This document shows, piece after piece, positions 46,570 to 55,483 of a DNA stretch of 64,000 nucleotides (within the stretch, counting starts at the first letter, position 1; the number at the start of each line of letters is the position of its first letter). The stretch comes from Druceiella hillmani (taxonomy: Eukaryota; Arthropoda; Insecta; Lepidoptera; Hepialidae). The stretch lies in contig JAYKKI010000090.1 of the NCBI GenBank assembly GCA_039881145.1, positions 4,065,501-4,129,500 on the forward strand, read 5' to 3'. Under the pieces are notes generated by a model, which was not told the origin of the DNA, searched no databases, and saw only the letters and a list, made by a program, of their open reading frames with translations. Position numbers and translations under genes: made by a program.

Positions 46570-46810
46570 AACACTTTTGTGGTATTTTCTTTCTTTTTCA
46601 CCGAATTGTGAGATTTTCTCTGAAAAGTCCGACTTGATTTTTCTGAAATTTTTAAAACATCCCTTTTTTCTGAATTGTTTGCTTCACAATTTCCTATAAA
46701 TTTGGACTTTTATGGCTTCCTAAGAAATTGTTCATTACTTCTTTAAAATATTTCCAGGCTTTCAAATCAATTTCACTTAATTTTTCGTCGAAAGTTGTCT
46801 TTCATCGATT
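46570..46810 (-). pseudogene. fragment of an uncharacterised transposon-borne protein
   Basis: On the minus strand: TTFDEKLSEIDLKAWKYFKE, VMNNFLGSHKSPNL, stop, EIVKQTIQKKG, then after damage LFREKISQFGEKERKYHKSV. This matches in order a block I know from many insect and spider repeat proteins of unknown function: F-EKL---E--AW--FK-V--NFLGN-K--NY--IV----, followed later by FPENLG--SDE-GERFHQDI. The 'cysteine/MSLK-HFL-SHL' middle part is missing. It is only a remnant. Which transposon class it belongs to is unknown to me. Confidence 0.5.
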
Positions 46811-46837
46811 TTCAAAGTACGGGCAAACGAAAATACC

Positions 46838-47160
46838 TTTTTTAACTTTAGTTGCTTATTAAGGTCACATATCTATAAGAAAACATACAAAATAAAGTAA
46901 ACCAAAACTAATTGACTCGTACATTCGTGATATTTTAATGCTTATGTGAATGTTGATATGTAAGTATTTTAAATATAAATTTAGTAAATTAGGATATTAT
47001 GATTTTAAATATAAATTTAGTATAATATTTATTTTAAGGAGACTTAAAATATAACTATTTTTGCGTATCATTTGACTACTAGATTGCTAATTAAGGTCAC
47101 ATATCGCAATCGTAAGCAATCGTACAAAATAACGTAAACAGAAACTAATTAGAGACATAA
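46838..47160. repeat. direct repeat of about 85 bp
   Basis: 46838-46922 and 47075-47157 share TTGCT(T/A)ATTAAGGTCACATATC, then ACAAAATAA.GTAAAC and AAACTAATT. Between them TTTTAAATATAAATTTAGTA also occurs twice (about 46966 and 47002). Confidence 0.7.
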
Positions 47161-47214
47161 AGTAGTATTCATTTATAAATTAACTAAGTTTGCTTTAATA
47201 CAAAATAATTTATT

Positions 47215-47480
47215 ATCCAGTGTGGTTTTCATAGTTGAACGGAGTCGTTTGACGTTTCAATTAAAATATTCCAAATTTCTTGAATGAAATGTCATAAAGA
47301 GCTAGTTTATATTGGCTAAGGTGCAACTCTTTTCTTGACTCTGTGCTACGGAGGCTCTATAAGGCTTAAATCTGGATTATTTGCGGGCCAATTAGTACAG
47401 ACACGGCCACCTCCGCGAGAATGGATTTGATGGACTGCGCTGTATATTTTGAATTATAATGTTAAAATATCAGCGTAATA
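47215..47480 (-). pseudogene. Tc1-like transposase C-terminal fragment
   Basis: The minus strand reads NWPANNPDLSLIE (about 47395-47355), the WPA-SPDLNPIE motif that contains the third catalytic residue (Glu present). After frame damage IQEIWNIL and IETSNDSVQL follow, matching the I--EW--IP-E-----V-SM segment at the end of these proteins. It is a different subfamily from the pseudogene at 36243-37195, judging by wording. Only about 90 codons remain. Confidence 0.6.
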
Positions 47481-47872
47481 GGGGAGTTTCTTCGTCATAA
47501 GGCAACATAACTTTCCGTATGTTTTTTATTAGCTATAATCCACAGCGACTTAAATTTTTTTACAAGTACTTTTCAAGACAAAAAACATCTAAATTTTTCT
47601 ATCAATACTGACATGTTAATCAATTCCTCCCAAAAACATTACGCAGTTATTTAATTCTCCCCCAAATACTTACCCCTTAATAAATAGAGCATTTTTATCA
47701 GTTTTTAATTTTTTTAAAAATTTACATATTACACTGCGTTATAACCTATGTTTTTGGAACACTTTATATACAGGACTATTTTGCTATATTCATTACACGT
47801 CTATAATTATGTACTTATAAATGCTTTTCCCATAAAATTATTTTCTTGTTGTCTTTGTCCAAAATTTAATTA

Positions 47873-47873
47873 C

Positions 47874-47942
<69 letters not shown>
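47873..47942. repeat. (TA)n microsatellite
   Basis: About 70 bp of TA repeats with one ACA interruption. The IYIYIY frame through it (47748-48047) is an artefact. Confidence 0.95.
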
Positions 47943-47943
<1 letters not shown>

Positions 47944-48575
47944 TCGATAACGCACGTCATTACATAATAAAAAAAATAATATCACTTTCAGTTGGCAAAT
48001 ATGTGCTTTTGAACAATAAATTTGCCCGCAATTCAATCTGTCCATAATTAGTTCACCATGACTATATATTATGCATAAGCTCTGACCAAGGATCGTATTG
48101 TCCCTTAGAGCGTGGCAGTTTGAGCTAATGGGTACCGACCGCGGTTCATGAGTGGATATGCATGTTTGCTACTCATTAATGCAATGCATCCATTTGCATG
48201 CGTGCAATGCGACCAACCGCACTGGGTGCTTGAAGCTGAAAATTCGTAAGCATGGCTTTGCTGTTAAACATTTGATTTATTTTCAAGATCCTTTTTTAGA
48301 TAGAATCATTCTTAGATGGAGCTTTTTCCCCTGGTATGGGTTCTAATAAATCCTTGAATTTTAATAAATTCCTTGCAGATTTATTTTTTATTTCTTTGAA
48401 AAATAATTAACAAGGATAATTGGTTAACAATAATAAAAAATGACAATTTGTTAAATTAACATTTTATCAATCTATTTTTTTTCAAATTATTACACAATCT
48501 GTTACAATTGTTTACAACATATTATATTTTTTATTAAATCCATTGGTTAATTGCAGAAAATAAAGAAAGAAAAAA
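47943..48575. other. non-coding stretch, one G+C-richer patch
   Basis: No recognised gene. At 48100-48250 G+C is higher (GGGTACCGACCGCGGTTCAT, GTGCAATGCGACCAACCGCA). There is no RNA polymerase III box pair or readable domain. Confidence 0.35.
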
Positions 48576-48610
48576 TATATATATATACATATATATGTAT
48601 ATATATATAG
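48576..48610. repeat. short (TA)n microsatellite
   Basis: About 35 bp of TA repeats with ACATA and GTATA interruptions. Confidence 0.9.
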
Positions 48611-48762
48611 CAGACAAGCAAGAACCGCTGTGAACTGCGCGAGTATACGATAGCAAAAATGAGTGTAATAATAGCCAAGAAGTGGTAGGTCACTCGACGC
48701 GTTATAGCTACATAAATAAACTACATCCAAATTGACTTAGTTACTTTTACGCGACAATTTTT

Positions 48763-48810
48763 TCTGTGTGCCTCTGTGTGCTTTCAAGCAAGCACACAGA
48801 GGCACACAGA
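48763..48810. other. 21-bp perfect hairpin
   Basis: TCTGTGTGCCTCTGTGTGCTT (written as arm 48763-48783; 20-base core CTGTGTGCCTCTGTGTGCTT) and its exact reverse complement at 48790-48810 flank a 6-base loop TCAAGC. The arms are G+C-richer than the surroundings and carry an internal near-repeat (CTGTGTG twice). There is no known function. A fold-back copying event is the simplest origin. Confidence 0.9.
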
Positions 48811-49507
48811 TAAACAAACATTCAAAATTTCCAAAAAAACATATTTTTGTGTGCTGTTATTTTTATAATTGCTTTTAAATAATTTTTCAGTAAATATCTT
48901 CAATGTAAAAGCCAATTCTGCAGTTTTTTTCTTATTCTGGAGACAATTTTCATCTAATAGTAAATAAGTTACAGTTTTGGGTCAAAATAATGAAATTAAA
49001 AGAAGCACGCGTTTTATAAAATGAACAAAAGTAAGTATTTTCGAAAATTATAATTAACAAAAAGGGAAAAAAAATTCACTTTGGATATGAATTAATTTGC
49101 ATTAGTTAATGAAATCTAATAGTTCCATTGAACAAGTCGCGGACTAAATCCGAATATTTAATTACGTATTTATTTTTGCAAGTATTTCCGAAGGATTAGA
49201 GGTGCAGCAATAAGTTTGGGGTGTTTCACTTTTTAATTTTTTCAAAGTGGTATCTCTTTTAGAATTAAAGTAAAAGCCAAATAAAGTAAAATTGTCGTAA
49301 TTAAAAAATAAATTTAATACCATCCTTGTAAGTATGAATTTTGATTCCGAATCGTAAAAATTTTCATAAGCGCATGTGCCTGTTTTTAGTAACTTGCAAT
49401 AATGACTGTGTTTATCCGGCAGTGTATATTAATTCATATTTCATTTTGTATTTACACCTAAGTTCAATTAAAAAAACGTTTGTTTCACTATATTTATAAA
49501 CTGTCAA
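48811..49507. other. A+T-rich non-coding stretch
   Basis: No recognised gene or RNA. Confidence 0.4.
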
Positions 49508-49706
49508 ACTTCAAGGTTGATCACAAGACATACGGCCTTTGACTGCGCCTCGCAGTCGCGGGAATCCTGGTTCGATTCCCGACCGCTCGTCGGGCGGGGC
49601 CGGACTGGTGTTCTGGTTGGCTATAAGAAATTAATCTTGTGGAAATAAGTCCGCCATATGTATGAATTTGATACAATAAAATACAGAAATAAATAAAATA
49701 AAACGC
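49508..49706 (+). repeat. tRNA-derived SINE, near-complete copy
   Basis: The head has GGTTGATCACAAGACATACG, then a B box GGTTCGATTCC (49569-49579), then GACCGCTCGTCGGGCGGGGC, then a body with TTCTGGTTGGCTATAAGAAA and an A+T-rich tail with AATAAATAAAATAAA. It matches 35595-35791 along its length. Between head and B box it carries an extra 7-bp hairpin (GACTGCG-CCT-CGCAGTC) absent from the other copies. It has the best-preserved B box of the three. It is not a tRNA gene: there is no acceptor stem, and the SINE body follows. Confidence 0.8.
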
Positions 49707-50195
49707 GAGCGCACTTTTCTATGTTTGTGTAAAAGCTGGGTTTACTTAAGCGTCCGTTTAGTTACTATAAGTATGGTTTCATAGTTTATAAACGGGTGAG
49801 ATGGCTAGTACGATTCGCGGTGAAGATGTATTTTGACTGACTAACTGATTGATCAACAGACATATCAACGTGCCAGCTTAAACCATTTGTCTTAGAAACT
49901 TGAGATTTGAACGAAATTTTCCAATATACTCGTAATATAGCAACCAGTAACATTAAATGCGGTAGCAAGTCACGTTTAGGAAAATTCTATTCTTGAACAG
50001 ATTAAACAGGAGTTCAAAGATCATTCCAAGAAAACATATTAAATGGTCCTATTAACTTAAAACTCGTAAAAGTACTCTAAAATTAAACAATTTAATAATT
50101 TTTGAAGTGAAAACTTCTTTAGGCACGTCATGCCCACTTTTTTGAGCAGTGAACGAAACTGAACCATCATGCACGGATCGGTGATGCTGAATCGG
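49707..50195. other. A+T-rich non-coding stretch
   Basis: No recognised gene. Confidence 0.35.
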
Positions 50196-50399
50196 GTAAA
50201 CTCGGCTCCCTTCGTCGTCGGTCAAGTGGACGACTCTTTTTTAATATAAAATTAATACTTTTTTGGGCGCACTAAATCCATTTTTTAGATACGTGTTTAA
50301 ATTTTGATCAAAAGTATTTATTACATATTTCAGTGTCCATAAACTATTGTTTATTTTTTTACAGGTAAACTCAGTTCCCTTTGGAATCGGTCAAGCGAG
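50196..50399. repeat. direct repeat of a 37-bp coding-like phrase
   Basis: GGTAAACTC(G/A)G(C/T)TCCCTT and CGGTCAAG occur at 50196-50232 and 50363-50399. Translated, the two give RVNSAPFVVGQVD and VNSVPFGIGQAS, similar in the same relative frame, which suggests a duplicated fragment of a protein-coding element. No family recognised. Confidence 0.5.
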
Positions 50400-50647
50400 T
50401 TTACTGTTTAATAAGATGGGTTTACTTTTTATTACATTTTACTTTTGATTAGTATTCCATTTGACAGAAGTTTAACATAATACGCGTAGGTTCTTTTATT
50501 TTAAAATTATAATCTCGCATTGTTTCTGATTAGCCGAATTAAGATAAATACTCTAAAAATTGTAGTATGGCTTAAAAACTTGGGTAGAAAAAATATAAAT
50601 AAATAATAGGATAGAAGTCGAAAGAGAGTAAGGATGTAAAATAGTTC

Positions 50648-50700
50648 TGGTTGGTGGTGGATTGTGGTTGGTGGTGGTGGTTGGTGGTGGTTGGTTCTGG
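50648..50700 (+). repeat. G/T-rich minisatellite (GGTGGTGGTTGG)
   Basis: About 50 bp is almost entirely G and T on the plus strand, built from GGTGG, GGTTGG and one ATTGTGG interruption. The many GG runs could form two-tier G-quadruplexes on the plus strand. The translated minus-strand frame (HHQPPPPTTIHHQP) is a repeat artefact. Confidence 0.85.
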
Positions 50701-51179
50701 TTATTTCGAAAATAAGTTTATTATACAACCTATGTACTAATTAAGGAAGGTTAAATAAGAATATAAAATATAGATAAAGAATATAAAATTCGATTTCCGA
50801 AGGTATTAAACAGTGATTCAAATTTCGTATGAAGAAGATAAACCAAATGTTGATCTAATTTAAAATCTCGTAAAAGTTCTCCTTAAAGTTAATAATAAGG
50901 TCTGTGTTATATAATTTCTATAAACCAGATCAATTATTAATTCCTATTCATTGTTTACATAAAATAATTATTATTCACGAAAGGAAGCTTTTGTAAAATT
51001 CTACCTGTAAAGAGAAAAAAGGGGTTTTCAAATACGTGCAGAAAATAAGTACACCGTGAAATTAATTTAAAACATAAACAGTGCCAGAAGTCGAAGGAAT
51101 TTTTCTGATCAAAAAAGGTTCATATTCAGCAAATTCAAAGCTCAATGGACCCTCAGTGAAACATCTGCTAAAATTAAGT
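50701..51179. other. A+T-rich stretch downstream of the R1-like element
   Basis: No recognised gene. Sequence from about 51065 to 51179 could still be element 3' sequence, but I cannot fix the 3' boundary. Confidence 0.3.
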
Positions 51180-53460
51180 TAGCCGCCCGTTCTACCTTCG
51201 CGAGTTTAACGGGCAGAAGACCCGCAAAAACCGGCAAAGTATCCGTTGAACAGATTCTGTAAGCTTTGGTCAGAAGCGGTGCACGCTGCGACCTAAGTCA
51301 TTATCAGATGCGCCGGAGATGTCCAGGAAAACAACCGTGTTGCGCGCCTGGATCCCAATGGAGAATAAAGTTGCTCCATAATCGTTAGAGTACATATGAC
51401 CGCACGAGTGCATACACCCGGCAAACCCACCAGAGACTAGAGTGATATCAATATCACCCCCCCCTGGAAACCAGAGAAAGTTGCGGGCATTCCGGGTAGG
51501 TTACACAGCCGGAGGCTATGTTGGTGGATGAAATCCTGCAGGATTTCTACGCGTAGTTTGGGATGCCTTGAAAACCATAGGCAAGGTTAAGCGTTTGCGT
51601 TAACAGGATCAAAACAAGGACGAACGTCACAGGTGATCGATGACTTACTCCCAATAGAGCGCAAAACAGTGTTAAGATGCTGGCAAAAATACTCGATGGA
51701 TATAAAGTACTGAAAATGGAAGGACACTATTACCACCATTTCCACCCGGGTTATCTCAGAACTCCTCCCGGGACTCGTAATATCCCCCCGTATACAAAAA
51801 AGGGGAGAGGATAGACTCGGACTTTTGTGGAGTAAAGCTGAGCTTATCCTTAATGCCCCAGTCATGTAACTTGACGAGAGAGTCGGCTGCCTTATTTTCT
51901 AATTCTCTGTGGCTTACTCCCCCAACCATCAGCAGAGTGTCATCCGTATACGCGATGATACTGCATCCCTGAAGAGGTATCGCAAGTATTCCATCGAACA
52001 AGACATTCCACAAGATCGGGCTGAGGGCCGTTCCCTGCGCGTAGACCCTGATCAAAGTTTTCTATACTATTATGTTTTCATGCTGCAAATAGACAACTCA
52101 GTCACTGAAATAGTCCATCAGAATTCGACGGAGGTCTGCAAATACTCCCCGTCAAACGCACAGGAAATATTCAAGTATATTCCAATAACGTGTATATCTT
52201 GGCATGTGTTGACCCAAGACAAAAATGCCAAAATCGCGTCCGAAATCGATATTCCGGAAAGAAAACCAAATTGTCTTTTTGAATGAGATAGTTGCGCAAA
52301 TAGATGCGTCGCCAAAGCTTAAAGGATGTTACTCAAAAGTAACATCCCAAGCGGTTTCCCATTACTCTTTGGTATGACTTTAAATCTCCCCACTTTCCAT
52401 GTCCTTGGAAAGTGACCCTCGTGGGGACATCGGTTAAAGATCGCAAGTATTTCATGTGCTACTGTATTCCATATGACCTTAACAATCCTATTGTTGATGT
52501 TATCAATGCCTGGAACCTTTTTCAAGTCAAGATATTTAACGATGTTATCTAACTCAGCTCCGGATCGGAGTTGCTCTCTGGAAATATGCTAGTTGAGGTC
52601 CTGATGTTTCCCTGTTCGACTGTATTAAGATCATGGTCATCATAAGGAAAAAGGAAAGTCAAAAGGTATCCGAGGGTCTCGCGAATATTCCCGGTGTAAC
52701 TCTTATCGGCTCTCTTGAGTGCGCTGAAAACAAATGGTTTCAAGGGGTTCTGTAACTTTTATATAGGGCTCCCCAAGGATCCGAATTTCCTATACGGGTG
52801 ACGAATTTCCTATATGGGTGAAAAAACTCTTTATTATACTTACACCGGGCGTCTACCAAGGCTACCCGGTGAGCCTCTATATTTACCCAATCTGTTTTCT
52901 GGATCTTAACGCGCTAATAATTAAGTCTCTTCTTTCTATACTCTCGTCCCGTCACAGGATCTGGAGCGTCATGTTCCACCAAGGGTTCTTTTTAATTGGG
53001 CCCACTCGAATAAACCCTCGGCTCCGATTACCACCCTGTCCTGAAAGTCAACAGCCATTACATTGGGATGATCTAATCGTTTCGACAATTGTGAAAAATT
53101 CTCCCGGTGGAAAATTTTAACAAATCTATCCCGGTCTTGGCATCCTGTTCTAATTCAGATGCTGATTCCCGCTGCAGTTTCTAGTGCGGAATGCGCATGG
53201 GGGATGGAAAACAAAATTTCTCTTTAGTCACTCGAAAAAAGTCTGGTATAACTCACCAGCTGCGCACACAGGACAACCGCACCCATAGGATAGGGCTCCC
53301 TTCCCCGAACGAGGAATGGTTCTAATTCCAGACTGATCCCGTTGGGGGCGTACTGTTCCTGTACACACGCGATACAATATATACGGGCTCTAAGGGTCAT
53401 CGAAAGCTCTGTGATGACCGTTGAGCCCCGCCCTGCATTGAGCTGGATAAATTCCAGCAT
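51180..53460 (-). pseudogene. R1-clade non-LTR retrotransposon ORF2 (decayed)
   Basis: Starts at an ATG (53460) with LEFIQLNAGRGSTVITELSM and CIACVQEQY, the N-terminus of the R1-type endonuclease. Then come RT blocks: VPGIDNINNRIVKVIW, FPRTWKVGRFKVIPK (about 52470-52380), GFLSGISISDAI, GIYLNISCAFDG (normally LDIS-AFD; Asp to Asn), GTALSPILWNVLFD, IIAYTDDTLLMVGG (catalytic YxDD at 51939-51950). Near the end is LTKAYRICSTDTLPVFAGLLPV (about 51270-51200), the conserved AYRT-ST-AL-V-AG--P motif. About 2.3 kb remains of roughly 3 kb, with many stops and frameshifts. R1-clade elements insert by target-primed reverse transcription, some of them site-specifically in rDNA; no rDNA is seen here. G+C is clearly higher than in the surroundings. 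Confidence 0.85.
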
Positions 53461-54512
53461 ATTGGGAATAGACTGTCTGCCTTACATTCTTCTCCAAAAC
53501 TGCCCTGAATGCAGGGCAGGTATCATTGCTGACACGATATCCAGCATCTTTCTTGAAGGGCGTGCAAGTGACACAGGTCTTTGTCTCAGGGATATTGGAG
53601 CAGTCCTTTCTGTCATGTCTCTTCTTGTTGCACTTGCAACAATATTTTTCATCTTTGAAGTTCTTCCCCCCCTGTTCATACAGGTGACATAGGAAACATC
53701 AGGTCAACTGCACGAAATCTGCTACTCGGCAGGATGTCCACTGTAAGAAAACGTGGAACGAACTCATCGTTGGACAGCTCAACGTCGCATATTATTAATG
53801 TTGGGAGCTTTTCTCTCTTCTCTTCGACTTTAAGTCCTTTTATAGCAGAAGCTATTTCTTACAATTTTTCAACACTTTCATTAGACGCGGACCTCAATTA
53901 CAATGCCACCGTTATGTATCTGAGCCGTCCTCTTGATTTTCTCACTCGTCATTACGTCGATCACTGTCAAAGCTAAACATCAGTTGGCTGAAGTTCCTTT
54001 TGTATTTCTTTTGTTTATAGAAATATTTTACCTTGCCATTGTTTAAATTTGAGAGCAGCCAGTCGTCAAAGCTGTATTAACGTCAGCCTCTCTCTTTGCA
54101 GAGTCTCTTTCTATATTTGAGAGTTTGATTTCTCCTCTTTTAAACGACAACTCGTCACTCAAAAAGCAATGTATATCATAGTCATACAAGTCAACTTGTG
54201 TATCCTTTCTTTAAAGGTAGCTGACATTCAACGACGTGAGCTTGCGGAATTTTCTATTTCTTATAAAGCAGCAATAGCAATCTCTATATATTCTCTGCTT
54301 CTTTGATTTTCACTATTAGGTGTATTGTTTTGCATCGTAGATTGGGTATATTTATAGACAATAGAATCATCTGCTGTATCACTATTTTTCTCCTTTCCTT
54401 CTTGTAGATTACTCAAATCAATGTGAGAAGTATTCTTCCACAGATAGTTTCGTACTCTTTGTTCTCAATCTAGTATCCACTCTATCGGGAGGGTTACTTA
54501 ACACACTCATTT
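53461..54512 (-). pseudogene. R1-clade ORF1 (gag-like) with zinc knuckles, decayed
   Basis: A probable start at 54510 reads MSVLSNPPDRVDTRLRTKST. The C-terminal part has CCKCNKKRHDRKDC (fits CX2CX4HX4C), then CVTC and NDTCPAFRAVLEKN, the usual end of R1-type ORF1 just before ORF2 begins. The ORF1 end and ORF2 start overlap closely around 53460, as in other elements of this clade. ORF1 proteins bind element RNA. A frameshift lies near 53690 and stops are frequent upstream, so it is not functional. Confidence 0.75.
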
Positions 54513-54813
54513 TAAATAATATATTTAAATATTTTTTATTTATTATTAATATTAATATTAGTAACAATTTATATTAAATTTATTTTATGTAAATTAAAAT
54601 ACGAATAAATTTTAAAAACAAAATCATAATATTAATTTGGCTAGTAAGTTTTTAGCCACATCTTCGGGACTTTTCTAGAAATATTATCGAAACTTCTTGA
54701 AGGTTTTACTATAGGATATATATAGGCCAAAGTGTATTCAGTGGACAACGATCAGAACTGAACCTTTAAGTGGATTATATAATAGATAATGGATTCTATT
54801 AGTTTACAAATCT

Positions 54814-55433
54814 CGTCTGGGTCCCGATGCAAAGACTGCCACAAATAATATATGTAATGCAATAGCCGAAACCACGATGTCTTACGCGACGGCAAAAATT
54901 TGGTTCAGAAAGTTGAGAAATACGTACTACAATTTTGAGAACGAACCCCTTACCGAACGTTCTGTTGAATTGGACGTCCAACGATTACGATGCCTAATTG
55001 AGGAGGATCCTCGACTCGTGACTCGTCAACTAGTAGATGAGCTACACTGCAGTCATGACGCCATGGAAATACGTTTGCACGAATTGGGAAAAGTTTCAAA
55101 ATACGGTTTGTGGATATTCCACGTGTCACCTTCAGTGCAGAGTTGATACTTGTCAACAGTTATTGACACTGAAATATAATGCGACTGGATGAATCAGTTA
55201 GTACATGGCGATGATAAATGGGTTACATAAGTTAACCATGCACGCAAGGTTCAATGGCTGAATGTCAGAGAAACAGGAGTTTCAGTATCCAAACCTGAAA
55301 TAAATGCAGAAAAGTTTATGCTCAGCTACTGGTGGAATTTCAAGGGCATTATTCATTGGAGGTTGCTTCCAAATGGATCTAAAATTAATGCTGACATTTA
55401 CTGTGAACAATTGCACCGATCGCTAACAAATTG
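54814..55433 (+). pseudogene. truncated mariner transposase pseudogene
   Basis: The frame runs KTATNNICNAIAETTMSYAT, AKIWFRKLRNTYYNFENEPL, VELDVQRLRCLIEEDPRLVT, ELHCSHDAMEIRLHELGKVS to a stop at 55146. It continues, with stops, through WMNQLVHGDDKWVT (first catalytic Asp in the GDE/D-KWV motif), HARKVQWLN, FMLSYWWNFKGIIHWRLLP and INADIYCEQLHRSL. It ends before the second catalytic block (HDNARPH) and the third Asp, where it abuts the dispersed repeat starting at 55484. DNA-binding and first catalytic parts are present, the rest is missing, so it is inactive. Confidence 0.85.
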
Positions 55434-55483
55434 AGTAGTCAACAGCCTCGAATTAATTTTCTACAAGATTTTTAATACTTACA

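Noticed and set aside
49560..49590. Possible tRNA gene because of a perfect B box
   Set aside because: No acceptor stem or anticodon arm, and the flanks match a SINE body shared with 35595-35791.
53342..53692. 116-residue plus frame, and plus frames at 51909, 52818 and 53734
   Set aside because: Antisense to R1-type ORF1/ORF2 coding sequence.
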